Positions 19,878 to 28,120 of a DNA stretch of 44,369 nt are shown here, piece by piece. The notes under the pieces are model-generated. The model was not told the DNA's origin, did not search any database, and saw only the letters and a program-made list of their open reading frames with translations. Positions within the stretch are counted from its first letter, which is position 1. Every line of letters begins with the position of its first letter. Source of the DNA: Actinomyces sp. (GTDB lineage: Bacteria; Actinomycetota; Actinomycetes; Actinomycetales; Actinomycetaceae); assembly GCF_030530635.1 (NCBI RefSeq), contig NZ_JAUMUL010000025.1, forward strand, positions 1-44,369, read 5' to 3'. Made by a program: the position numbers and the translations under genes.

Positions 19878-21452
19878 CTACAGTGGCTGGTACTGGAAGC
19901 GCCCAACGGTCGCGGTGCCGCGGATGGCGCGCACGCCCACGACCCGACCGGTGAAGCCGCCGGCCACCTCGGTGGACAGGTAGCGGCCGTCGAGCCGCCC
20001 CAACTCGACGTCCCGTCCGGCCATACTCACACCCAGCACCAGCTCATCGGGCACCCGCCGCCCGAAGAAACCCGACTCCGGGAGCTGCGCGCTCACCCAT
20101 AGTCGCAGCGCCCGTCCCTGCGGCGCCTCCAAATCCTCCGCCGCCAATTCGCCAAGAACCTGCTCGAACGGGGCCGAGGTCGCCACGGCTGAGGCCCGGC
20201 TCCCGTCCCAGCGCACGGCGGCCCGGTGATCGGGGTCCAAATACACGCAGAGCTCGACGACGGCGCCCGGCTCCACCGCCAACTCCACCTCGGCCCGCCA
20301 GCCGGCGTCGCGGCACCGGGTCGCCAGCAGCGGACGCGACGCGGCGTCGTCGTCGGGCGCGGTGATCGCCAGCGCCCCGGCGGCGTTGCGCGTCAGCGCG
20401 GTACGGGCGAGCCCGCCGGGGGAGACCCACCGGTCGGGCAGGTCCCAGGGGGCGTCACCGTCCGCGACCGGGCCGGGCCGCCCACGCAGCTCATCGGTGA
20501 AGGCGTGCGTAGAGGCGGCGTCGCGCGCGGCGATCGCCTCCGCATAACGATCCTCGACGACGACCGGCCAGTCCCCCTCCCAGTCGACGCCGACCAGGAA
20601 GGTCTCCCGGCCGTTGACGTGATAGCCGGGGAAGGGCTCCAACTGGCGGATGCCCAGGTGCACCATGGCGAACCGAGCCCCGTCCCAGCCGGCGTCGTCG
20701 AGCGGAACGAGGTCGGCGTGCCCGGTGGCCTGCACCGGATGGTCGGTGGAGCGGTGGGTGAGGATCGGGTTGCCGGGGTGCTCCTCCCATGGGCCGGTCA
20801 GCTCGCGGGCGCGCGCCATGGTCACGCAGTGGCCGACGCCGGTCCCGCCCTCGGCCAGCAGCAGGTACCACCAGCCTCGGCGCCGGTACAGGTGCGGTCC
20901 CTCCGCATCGCGCATGCCCGTGCCCTGCCAGAGATCCACCACTTCGCCCAGACGTTCGCCGGTGTCCGGGTCGATCGGCACCGAGCGCAGCGTGGAGACC
21001 GCGGTGCCGGTCTCGAAGGACACCCCGCGCCAGCTCAGGTGGCAGACGCCCTCCTCGTCCCAGCACAGGTCCGGGTCGATGCCCGGGGTGTCGGGCACTT
21101 CCACCGGGTCGGACCAGCCGGCGGCCGGGTCGGTGGTGCGCACGATGCGTTGGCTCAGCGGGTCCTGACCCATATTGGTGACGATCACGTAGAAGGTGCC
21201 GTCGTGGTGGCGGATGGTGGGGGCGAAGGTGCCCTGGGAACCGGCGTCGCCGCCGGGCAGCGGCAGTGCGGTCGGACGCGTGTAGGCGTGGCCGACCTGC
21301 TCCCAGTGCACCAGGTCGGTGGAGCGGTGCACCGGCACGCCGGGCAGGTACTCGAAGCTGGAGTTGACCAGCCAGAATGTGTCCTCCGCGCGGCAGATGG
21401 ACGGGTCCGGGTAGTAGCCCGGCAGGATCGGACGAGTGGAGCGGATGGACAC
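19878..21452 (-). CDS. GH43 glycosidase (beta-xylosidase / alpha-L-arabinofuranosidase)
   Basis: A 524-residue protein. The five-bladed propeller starts GYYPDPSI with the general base D16. D126 in GIDPDLCW is the expected pKa modulator and E184 in RDAEGPH the general acid. FEYLPGVPVHRSTDLVHW is typical of the xylosidase branch of the family. From about residue 325 a C-terminal concanavalin-like sandwich follows, ending VRAIRGTATVGRFQYQPL. The start is GTG 21452, supported by AAGGAG six bases upstream. No signal peptide. It is downstream of the GH78 at 21583-24573 on the same strand (130-base gap holding the 23-bp repeat) and probably trims arabinose or xylose from the same glycans. Exact specificity cannot be read. 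Confidence 0.88.
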   Translation of the reverse strand: MSIRSTRPILPGYYPDPSICRAEDTFWLVNSSFEYLPGVPVHRSTDLVHWEQVGHAYTRPTALPLPGGDAGSQGTFAPTIRHHDGTFYVIVTNMGQDPLSQRIVRTTDPAAGWSDPVEVPDTPGIDPDLCWDEEGVCHLSWRGVSFETGTAVSTLRSVPIDPDTGERLGEVVDLWQGTGMRDAEGPHLYRRRGWWYLLLAEGGTGVGHCVTMARARELTGPWEEHPGNPILTHRSTDHPVQATGHADLVPLDDAGWDGARFAMVHLGIRQLEPFPGYHVNGRETFLVGVDWEGDWPVVVEDRYAEAIAARDAASTHAFTDELRGRPGPVADGDAPWDLPDRWVSPGGLARTALTRNAAGALAITAPDDDAASRPLLATRCRDAGWRAEVELAVEPGAVVELCVYLDPDHRAAVRWDGSRASAVATSAPFEQVLGELAAEDLEAPQGRALRLWVSAQLPESGFFGRRVPDELVLGVSMAGRDVELGRLDGRYLSTEVAGGFTGRVVGVRAIRGTATVGRFQYQPL

Positions 21453-21517
21453 GGTGTTCTCCTTCTGGGGGCGGGGCGGTGGTCCGGGATCGTGGGGACC
21501 TCCCGGGCCACCGCCAT

Positions 21518-21555
21518 ATCTACCGACCTCGGTACGTAAGATCTACCGACCTCGG
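21518..21555 (-). repeat. 23-bp 3'-end repeat, copy 1
   Basis: One full and one partial 23-base unit (period 23). Read on the minus strand the unit contains TCGGTA-GATCTTACG-TACCGA, a possible stem with nine-base loop. It begins 27 bases after the stop codon of the GH78 gene 21583-24573 and is in sense orientation to it. Confidence 0.7.
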
Positions 21556-21582
21556 CGGAGGGGCGGAGGGGGTGGCGGGGGC

Positions 21583-24573
21583 TCAGCCGCGCTGGGCGGA
21601 GGGGACCTTCGGCGCGTCCGGCGCCACCTCCGCGATCACGGCATCCAGCGCCTGCTGCATCGTCTCCATCCCGGGGGCGAAGCCGTATACGGTGGCGGCC
21701 CAGGGAACGATTCGCGCGGTCGAGTCGAGCTCGTGGGTGAGGAAGCCGGTGAGAGTGGCGGCCGGGTCGGCCATGTAGGCGCCGTGCTTGCCGGCCACCG
21801 CCTCCACCACGCGCGCCCAGGCCGCGTCATCGTCCATGAGGTCCCGCACCGTGCGGATCGTTCGACCGCCGTCGCGCAGCTGCTCGGGCAAGCTCGCCGT
21901 GCGCTCGTGCACGCCGTGCCCGAGCGTCTCCGGCGCGGCGCCGGGCAGCACCAGCTCGGCACTCGCCCCCACCGGCACCTGCACGCTCACGTGCAGCACG
22001 TCGCCGTCGATCTCCCAGGCGGTGCGGGCGGTGCCCAGCGGCAGCCGCCGCACCACGCTCGCGGAGGTGAAGCCGTGCCCCACCTGCGGGGCCACTCGCA
22101 GCGCCCGGCCGCCGGCGCCGACGACGTCCAGGCCCGCCAGGTCGGTGATCAGCCACTGGGTGACGGCGCCCAGGGCGTAGTGGTTGAAGCTGGTCATCTC
22201 CCCGGGGTTGATGTCCCCGTTGGGAAGCATGGAGTCCCAGCGCTCCCAGATGGTGGTGGCCCCCATGGTCACCGGGTACAGCCAGCTGGGGCACTCCCGC
22301 TCCAGCACGAGCCGGGAGGCCGTGGCGGCCTGGCCGCCCTTGACCAGTGCGGCCGGCACCAGTGGGGTGCCGACGAAGCCGGTGGAGATCCGGAAGGACC
22401 GCAGCCGCACCAGGTCGGCCAGGCGCTGTCCGGCCCCGTTCACGCGCCGCGGCGTGTCCAGCAGGTCCCAGGCGAGTGCCTGGGCGTAGACGGTGGCGCA
22501 GTCGGACAGGATCAGCCCGTCGGCGGTGACGTAGGCGTCCAGGTAGGCCTCCCGCACGCTCGCGGCCAGCGCCTCGTAGTGGGCGGCACGCTCGGCGTCG
22601 CCGAGGACCGCCCAGGCGCGAGCGGTGATGGCGGCGCTGCGGGCGAAGTAGGCGGTGGCCACCACATCCGGGTCGGCCTTGGCAGCGGCCGGCTCCTCCG
22701 GCGGCGCGTCGGGGTCCAGCCAGTCGCCGAACTGGAAGCCGCCCCGCCACAGGTGGGAGGCCCCGGCCACGGCGTCGACGCCGTCGACGAAGCAACTCAT
22801 CGCCTCCACGCTCGCCGCCAGCACGGCCGGGTTCCCGGTGGCCTCGTAGACCGCCCAGGGCACCAGGGTGATGGCGTCGCCCCACGCGCAGGTCAGCTTG
22901 TTGCCCTCCAGCACGTCGGGGGAGACCACCGGCAGGGCGCCGTCGGGCGTCTGGGCGGCGGCCAGGTCCTGCGTCCAGGAGTTCAGGAATGCGGCGGCGT
23001 CGTACAGGCTCAGGGAGGTGGGGGCGAAGGCGCCGATGTCGCCGGTCCAGCCCAGGCGCTCGTCGCGCTGCGGGCAGTCGGTGGGCACGGTGATGAAGTT
23101 GTCGATCGTGGACCAGCGGGTGTTCTCCACCAGTCGGTCCACGAGCGGCTGGGAGCTGGCGAACCAGGCGGCCCGCTCCATACCGGCCGAGACCACGCGG
23201 GCGGTCACGGAGGCGAGCAGGGCGTCGTCGTCGCCGGGGAAGCCCTCCACGTCCACGTAGCGGAAGCCGTGCTGGGTGAGGGTGGGGGTGAAGACCTCGG
23301 GCCGTTCGACGGTGCCGGTTCCGGCCAGGGTGACGCGGTCGGTGCATTCGGCGTTTCGCAGTGGGCGCGTGCCCAGCTCGCCGTGCTCGAGGACCTCGGC
23401 GTGGCGCAGGGTGACCACGTCTCCGGCCTCGCCGCCGACGACCGCCAGGCGCACGTGACCGGTCAGGTTCTGCCCCAGGTCCACGACGCGCCTGCCCGAC
23501 GGCGTGGTGATGACCTCCACGGGCCGCACCTCGCCGATGACGGTGGGCAGCGGCAGCGTGGTCGGTTCCAGCGCCGCCTCGGGCAGGTCGAGGGCGGCGA
23601 CGGCGGACTCCGCCTCAGCCTCGCCCAGCGCGGGCAGGCGCAGGTCCGTGGACTGGCCGTTGTACAGGTCGTTGGCGGTGACGTTGGAAGGCCGCCAGGT
23701 CCACTCCTCATCCGTGCCGACTACGGTGGTGGTCGCGCCGTCGCTCAACTCCACCTGGGCCAGTAGCCACAGGTCCTGTCCGTAGACGGCCTCGTGCATC
23801 GCCCAGGTCAGGTGGCCGCGGTACCAGCCATTGCCCAGGACGACGGCGAGCTCGTGCTCGCCCGGGGTCAGCGTGGTGGTCACGTCATGGCTCTGCACGA
23901 GGATGCGCCGGGAGTACTCGGTCCAGCCCGGGGCGAGCTCGTCCGCACCGACCTTGACGCCGTCGATAAAGGCCTCATAGGTGCCGCCGGCGGTCAGGTG
24001 CAGGCGGGCGGCGGTGGTGCCGGCGGGGATAGTGATGCGACGCACCATGACCGGTGCCGCATCGGTGCGCCGGTTGCCGGGCGCGGTAATGGGGCGGGCG
24101 GTCCAGTCGCCGGGCTCCAGCAGGCCGGTCTCGACGACGGCCGGCGCCGACCAGGGTGACCAGGCTCCGTCGTCCCCGGCTACGCGCACCCGCCAGGCGG
24201 CGGTCTCACGTGAGCCCAGCGGAGGGGCGGGCCAGGGGACGAACAGGGAGTCGGGGCCTTCCAGGGTGAATGTCTGCGGGGCGGCGGGGAGCGCGCCGAC
24301 GCCCGCGCGGACGATTTCGATCTCCGTGCGGGCCTGGCGCCAGCCGGTGGGTGCGGCCGGTATCTCCCAGGACAGTGCGGGAGTGGGGCCGGTGCCGCCA
24401 AGGACGGGTTTGTCGGGGCGATGATGGTCCACGCGCAGCCGCTCTGGGGCGGCGAGCGGGCCGACCGGGTCGCTCATGTCGGGTGCGGCGGCGGTGAGCA
24501 GATCGGTGTTGGGACTGCTGGCCGATGAGCTTGCCGATGTGGGTGCGCCGGCGGCGGATTGAGCATTACGCAT
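21583..24573 (-). CDS. GH78 alpha-L-rhamnosidase with C-terminal extension (996 aa)
   Basis: An inverting alpha-L-rhamnosidase with the same build as the 14776-17721 protein: Fn3-like domain (GGTGPTPALSWEIP), sugar-binding sandwich (WYRGHLTW), Bac_rhamnosid sandwich (DLGQNLTGHVRL), barrel and C-terminal sheet. The catalytic loop TDCPQRDERLGWTGD has D499, and the expected base is E777 in TTIWERWDSM. About 100 extra residues (896-996, from PEQLRDGG) form a predicted helical tail absent from the paralogue. The start ATG 24573 (MRNAQSA) is preferred over a longer frame because GGAG lies upstream and the promoter/operator lies at 24597-24650. No secretion signal. Confidence 0.93.
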   Translation of the reverse strand: MRNAQSAAGAPTSASSSASSPNTDLLTAAAPDMSDPVGPLAAPERLRVDHHRPDKPVLGGTGPTPALSWEIPAAPTGWRQARTEIEIVRAGVGALPAAPQTFTLEGPDSLFVPWPAPPLGSRETAAWRVRVAGDDGAWSPWSAPAVVETGLLEPGDWTARPITAPGNRRTDAAPVMVRRITIPAGTTAARLHLTAGGTYEAFIDGVKVGADELAPGWTEYSRRILVQSHDVTTTLTPGEHELAVVLGNGWYRGHLTWAMHEAVYGQDLWLLAQVELSDGATTTVVGTDEEWTWRPSNVTANDLYNGQSTDLRLPALGEAEAESAVAALDLPEAALEPTTLPLPTVIGEVRPVEVITTPSGRRVVDLGQNLTGHVRLAVVGGEAGDVVTLRHAEVLEHGELGTRPLRNAECTDRVTLAGTGTVERPEVFTPTLTQHGFRYVDVEGFPGDDDALLASVTARVVSAGMERAAWFASSQPLVDRLVENTRWSTIDNFITVPTDCPQRDERLGWTGDIGAFAPTSLSLYDAAAFLNSWTQDLAAAQTPDGALPVVSPDVLEGNKLTCAWGDAITLVPWAVYEATGNPAVLAASVEAMSCFVDGVDAVAGASHLWRGGFQFGDWLDPDAPPEEPAAAKADPDVVATAYFARSAAITARAWAVLGDAERAAHYEALAASVREAYLDAYVTADGLILSDCATVYAQALAWDLLDTPRRVNGAGQRLADLVRLRSFRISTGFVGTPLVPAALVKGGQAATASRLVLERECPSWLYPVTMGATTIWERWDSMLPNGDINPGEMTSFNHYALGAVTQWLITDLAGLDVVGAGGRALRVAPQVGHGFTSASVVRRLPLGTARTAWEIDGDVLHVSVQVPVGASAELVLPGAAPETLGHGVHERTASLPEQLRDGGRTIRTVRDLMDDDAAWARVVEAVAGKHGAYMADPAATLTGFLTHELDSTARIVPWAATVYGFAPGMETMQQALDAVIAEVAPDAPKVPSAQRG

Positions 24574-24596
24574 GGTCGTGGGCTCCGTCTCGTCAT

Positions 24597-24650
24597 TGAA
24601 TCGTTTCACGAGTTGTAGGGAGTTTAACCGCCGGAACTCCGATCCGTCAA
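24597..24650 (-). promoter_or_regulatory. Promoter with LacI-type operator for GH78
   Basis: Minus strand: -35 TTGACG (24650-24645), 18-base spacer, -10 TAAACT (24626-24621), then the dyad TGAA-TCGT-TTCA (24597-24608) 12 bases on. The arrangement mirrors the site at 17757-17799. The operator lies 24 bases before the start codon. Confidence 0.55.
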
Positions 24651-24705
24651 CCTCTCCGGGCGTGCGGGCGGGCAGATCGGGGAGGTTCTGGCGGGCTGGG
24701 CGTGC

Positions 24706-24766
24706 GGGGGGGGTGTCCCGCGGGGCCCTGGCGGGGGGGCCGGCGGCTGCGCGGGGGGGGGGGGGG
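24706..24766. repeat. Three long G homopolymer tracts
   Basis: G8 at 24706-24713, G7 at 24733-24739 and G14 at 24753-24766 lie between the oxidoreductase stop (24804) and the GH78 promoter. They are 133-193 bases upstream of the GH78 start codon. Such tracts are prone to slippage and also to sequencing error. Confidence 0.85.
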
Positions 24767-24803
24767 TCGTCCAACGCGCCCCACACCCACCGTCCGGTTC
24801 GTG

Positions 24804-25577
24804 TCAGGCCTCGTCGGGATCGACGGTGTCGGTGGGACCGCCACAGATGAGGCGGGCGACGCCCACGCCCCACTGTGCGTTCGGGTTTGTGCCGGTGCCG
24901 AGCCAGCTCGAGAACACCTTAACCACCAGGTCGCGCCGCTCCGGGGCGCGCTCGGCGTCGGCGCGAGCGAGGGCCCCGGGGAGCGAGTCGAGTGTCAGGT
25001 CGGTGCCGTAGGCGGGCGTACCCGGCTGCTGGCGCCATGAGTCGGCCAGGGAGCCGGCATCGTGGGCGTCGAAGCCCGTCTCCTCCACCAAGGCCATCGC
25101 CCGCTGCTTGTCGATGCTCCGGTCGGCGGCCACGGGCAGCGCGATCCGGCCGGGGGTTCCGGCGGGGAGGCCCTTGGTCGCCAGTGAGGCAGAGCCGATG
25201 GCGTTCCATGCCTTGGCGACGGGGCGTCCGAGCTGCTCAGACACCCACAGGCTCTCAACCGTGCCGGCGGGCACGAGGTCCTCACCGTCTCGCCCCGGGT
25301 AGTAGTTCGAGGTGTCGATGACGGTCGCGTCCTCGGGCAGGTCGGACAGGAGTGGCGTCAGCGTGGGGATCGCGCTCAATGGCACCGAGAGGATGACCGC
25401 CTCGGCGTCCTGCACCGCCTGCGCTGACGTGACGGGACGGGCGCCGTTGACGAGCAGCTCGGCAGGAATGGCCTGCGGACCGCGGGAGTTGGCGACGGCA
25501 ACGTCATGTCCGGCCGCGCTCAATGCGCGCACGAGGCTGGCGCCGATGTTTCCGGTTCCGATAATGCCGATCTTCAT
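24804..25577 (-). CDS. NAD(P)-binding oxidoreductase, F420-dependent-NADP-reductase-like
   Basis: A 257-residue protein with an N-terminal Rossmann fold: GIIGTGNIGASLVRALSAAG, giving the dinucleotide motif GTGNIG at residues 7-12. It continues as in the NADP oxidoreductase coenzyme-F420-dependent family (VILSVPLSAIP, VIDTSNYYPGRDG, KAWNAIGS). Conserved C-terminal helices include DAGSLADSWRQQPGTPAYG. GAGAGG precedes ATG 25577. It lies 80 bases after the TetR gene on the same strand, so the two are probably co-transcribed. The reaction is unknown; members of this fold often act on small aldehydes or ketones, and a link to lactaldehyde handling would be speculation. Confidence 0.85.
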   Translation of the reverse strand: MKIGIIGTGNIGASLVRALSAAGHDVAVANSRGPQAIPAELLVNGARPVTSAQAVQDAEAVILSVPLSAIPTLTPLLSDLPEDATVIDTSNYYPGRDGEDLVPAGTVESLWVSEQLGRPVAKAWNAIGSASLATKGLPAGTPGRIALPVAADRSIDKQRAMALVEETGFDAHDAGSLADSWRQQPGTPAYGTDLTLDSLPGALARADAERAPERRDLVVKVFSSWLGTGTNPNAQWGVGVARLICGGPTDTVDPDEA

Positions 25578-25657
25578 GTGTGTTCCTCTCTTAGGTTGAG
25601 TGTGTTCTCAGGGTGGGTGACGGTATCGGGCCCGGCGTGCCTCCGACGTCGGCTGCT

Positions 25658-26278
25658 CTAGCGATGACGCAGTCGCTCGGCGAAGTTGCGCACCACGGCC
25701 GCCATATCCACGTCGCGGTCCAGCAGCCACTCGACCTGCACCCCCTCGATGAGCGCCGTCAGTTGCATGGCGGCCAGGTCCAGATCGATGTCTGTGCGCA
25801 GCCGCCCCGCGTCGCGCTCGCTGCCCAGGTCGGCGCGTACCGCCGCCCGGAAACGTCGGGCCAGGCCGACGACGTAGTCGTGCGCGGGATGTTCGGGATT
25901 GATCGCCTCGGCGCGCATAACGGTGTCCAGCTGGATGAGGCCGGGAATGGTGGCGTTGTGCTCCATGACCAGGGGGAGTGCTTCGAGCAGGCCGTGCTCG
26001 GCGAACAGGGTGGCGCGCCACTCGGCTTCGGTCTCCTCGCGGCGGATGAGGACTGCTTCGAGGAGCTTCTCCTTGTTGCCGAAATGGTGGCGCAGCAGGG
26101 TGTGGCTCACGCCCACGGCTTCGGCGATCTGACGCAGCGACAGGTTGTTGTAGCCCTGCTCGGCGAAGACCTCCATGGCGGCGTCGACGATCGCTGCGCG
26201 GCGTCGCTCCCCATTGGCGTAACGGGTGCGTCCGTCTGGCGGGGCGACGGCGTCTGAGTCGGACACGGCCAACCTCAT
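25658..26278 (-). CDS. TetR-family transcriptional regulator
   Basis: About 206 residues. The N-terminal DNA-binding domain reads IVDAAMEVFAEQGYNNLSLR and then IAEAVGVSHTLLRHHFGNKE (helix-turn-helix near residues 48-67). The C-terminal ligand and dimer domain ends VVRNFAERLRHR. The start is uncertain: ATG 26278 (MRLAVSDSD) has GGAG immediately adjacent, and ATG 26308 is the alternative; both are upstream of the fold. It is divergent from the MFS/GH1 pair across a 292-base spacer that carries a dyad at 26463-26480. It probably represses that pair and itself in response to an imported glycoside or aglycone. Confidence 0.88.
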   Translation of the reverse strand: MRLAVSDSDAVAPPDGRTRYANGERRRAAIVDAAMEVFAEQGYNNLSLRQIAEAVGVSHTLLRHHFGNKEKLLEAVLIRREETEAEWRATLFAEHGLLEALPLVMEHNATIPGLIQLDTVMRAEAINPEHPAHDYVVGLARRFRAAVRADLGSERDAGRLRTDIDLDLAAMQLTALIEGVQVEWLLDRDVDMAAVVRNFAERLRHR

Positions 26279-26462
26279 CTCCGGGCAAGTTGCTGTTCTC
26301 GGGCGCATGGACCAGGTGACCGGACGGCCGAGGCCGGGTCCGGTATCAAGCCTAGATGATCGGCTTCGGGATGCGGCGGCCCGGGTGTGTCCGCGTGGAT
26401 GCGAGGTGGTTCGAGGACTGTTCCACAGGGAGAGGTGAAACATAACTGAAGTGACATAGATC

Positions 26463-26480
26463 TTGACCAAAATGGTGCAA
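26463..26480 (+). promoter_or_regulatory. Dyad in the TetR/MFS spacer, probable operator
   Basis: TTGACCA-AAA-TGGTGCAA is a near-palindrome with a perfect ACCA/TGGT core and TTG/CAA ends, one base longer on the right. TTGACC could also be a -35 element and TAGGTT (26483-26488) a -10, although the 14-base spacing is short. It lies ~90 bases before the MFS start. It is the most symmetrical site in the divergent spacer. Confidence 0.45.
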
Positions 26481-26570
26481 CTTAGGTTACGCTGCTGCCT
26501 GTCAGGCGCCGCGGGACCCGCGAGCGCGCCGTTGCCGGCACAGCGGCCGGCTTCACTTCAAGGACGATTG

Positions 26571-27956
26571 ATGACCCCATCACCCGCTACTCGGCATGAC
26601 GGTGCCGATGACACCCACGCCCCCTCCGCCGTCGTCGAGGTCGACTTCGCCAAGGGCGGCGCTGACGATGCACCCGGAGGGGCGGACCCCATTGAGCCCA
26701 ATGCACCGGAGGATGAGGAGGTCGCGCGCATCACCGCGAAGTTCGGCAATCCGCGCAAGACCATCTGGCTGGTGCTCATCGCCGCCATCGGCGGCTACAT
26801 CATGATGATGGGCATGGGCACGGCTCTCCAACTGCGCCTGAGCGTCATCGACGAGGACCTCGCCACCCTGGTCTACTCTCGGGCCACCTCGCTGTCCGCT
26901 CTGCTCATGCTCGCGGTCGTCCCGATCGTTGGAGCGCTCAGTGACCGCACGCTCTCGCGCCTGGGACGCCGGCGTCCCTGGATCGTCGGCGGCTACCTCG
27001 TAGCCTTCCTGTGCTTCTTCATCATTGGTTCAACCACCAGCTCCGTCGTCATCATCGCCGCTTACATCATCGGTATCGCCTCGGCCCAGGCCGGCTTCAA
27101 CGCCTACTCCGTCATCCCCGTCGAGGGCGTCCCCGGCAACATGCGCGGACGCATCATGGGTTTCATGGGCCTGTGCGGAGCACTCGCCATGAGCGCCGGC
27201 TCCTACATCGCCGGTGCCCTCGTGGACATCTCCACGATCCTGCTCATGACCGTGCCCCCTACGCTTGCGATCATCTGCGCCCTGCCGCTCCTGCTCCTCT
27301 ACAAGGACCCGCAGCACAGCCGCGAGGAGATCCCGCAGGGGGGCACTCTCGACATGTTCGCCCACATGTTCGTCAACCCGGTCAAGCACCCGAACTTCGG
27401 TATCGTCTGGCTCTCCCGCTTCCTCGCCGGTGCCGGTATGGCCGCCTTCCTCGGGTTCTTCGTCCTCTACCTCATTATCGGTCTGCATATGACCCCCGCC
27501 CAGGCCGGTGCCCAGGCGGGGCACCTGTCGCTCATGAGCGCCCCCGTTTCCATTGTGGTCTTCATCGGCTCCGGCTGGATCTCCGACAAGCTCGGCATGC
27601 TGCGGCCCCTGGTCGCCCTCGCCGCCATCATCATGGCGGTCGGCTTGATCATCGCCGCCACCTCCACCTCCATCACCGGGTTCACGGTCGCCTGGATGGT
27701 GTTCGCCGTCGGCCAGCCCATGTACCTCACGGTCGACCTCGCCCTGTGTGCCAAGGTCCTGCCCAACGAGGCCGACGCGGGTAAGGACATGGCCGTCTTC
27801 GGTCTCGCCCTCAACCTCGGAAACGTCCTCGTGCCGGCCGTCGCTCCGACACTGCTCGGCCCGGCTTCGAACAACTACCCGCTGTTGTGGGGAACCGCGG
27901 CCGCCCTCGCCCTCGGCGGAGCGCTGCTGATGCCGCTGGTCAAGGGCGTGAAGTAG
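26571..27956 (+). CDS. MFS sugar/glycoside transporter
   Basis: A 461-residue permease. An acidic hydrophilic N-terminus (1-60) is followed by twelve hydrophobic helices. Loop 2-3 reads GALSDRTLSRLGRRRPW and the equivalent second-half loop GWISDKLGMLRPL. FNAYSVIPVEGVPGNMRGR is the conserved loop after helix 4. It ends PLVKGVK. The start ATG 26571 is chosen because AAGGA lies six bases upstream; the frame is open to 26463 but that part is not membrane-like. It is followed 165 bases later by a GH1 beta-glucosidase and is divergent from a TetR gene, so it probably imports the beta-glucoside that GH1 cleaves. Confidence 0.88.
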   Translation: MTPSPATRHDGADDTHAPSAVVEVDFAKGGADDAPGGADPIEPNAPEDEEVARITAKFGNPRKTIWLVLIAAIGGYIMMMGMGTALQLRLSVIDEDLATLVYSRATSLSALLMLAVVPIVGALSDRTLSRLGRRRPWIVGGYLVAFLCFFIIGSTTSSVVIIAAYIIGIASAQAGFNAYSVIPVEGVPGNMRGRIMGFMGLCGALAMSAGSYIAGALVDISTILLMTVPPTLAIICALPLLLLYKDPQHSREEIPQGGTLDMFAHMFVNPVKHPNFGIVWLSRFLAGAGMAAFLGFFVLYLIIGLHMTPAQAGAQAGHLSLMSAPVSIVVFIGSGWISDKLGMLRPLVALAAIIMAVGLIIAATSTSITGFTVAWMVFAVGQPMYLTVDLALCAKVLPNEADAGKDMAVFGLALNLGNVLVPAVAPTLLGPASNNYPLLWGTAAALALGGALLMPLVKGVK

Positions 27957-28120
27957 GCGGAGGGATGGCGGCGGTCGGCCCGGTGCCGGTCGCCGCCCAG
28001 CCCCGGCGGCGGTGCAGCGCGCCGATCCTTTGTGCCCGTCCCCCGTATGCGGCGTCCCGCCTGTCAGACGTCGCGACACTGTCAACCAATCCAAAGCCAA
28101 CAACCGGAGACAATCACGCC

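Noticed and set aside
21518..21555. CRISPR-like direct repeats
   Set aside because: The 23-base units are head-to-tail with no unique spacers, occur in tiny arrays at four places, and no cas gene is present.
21436..23766. 776-codon open frame on the plus strand
   Set aside because: It is antisense to the GH78/GH43 genes, Gly/Arg/Val/His-rich, with no recognisable domain; it is a by-product of high GC content opposite a real gene.
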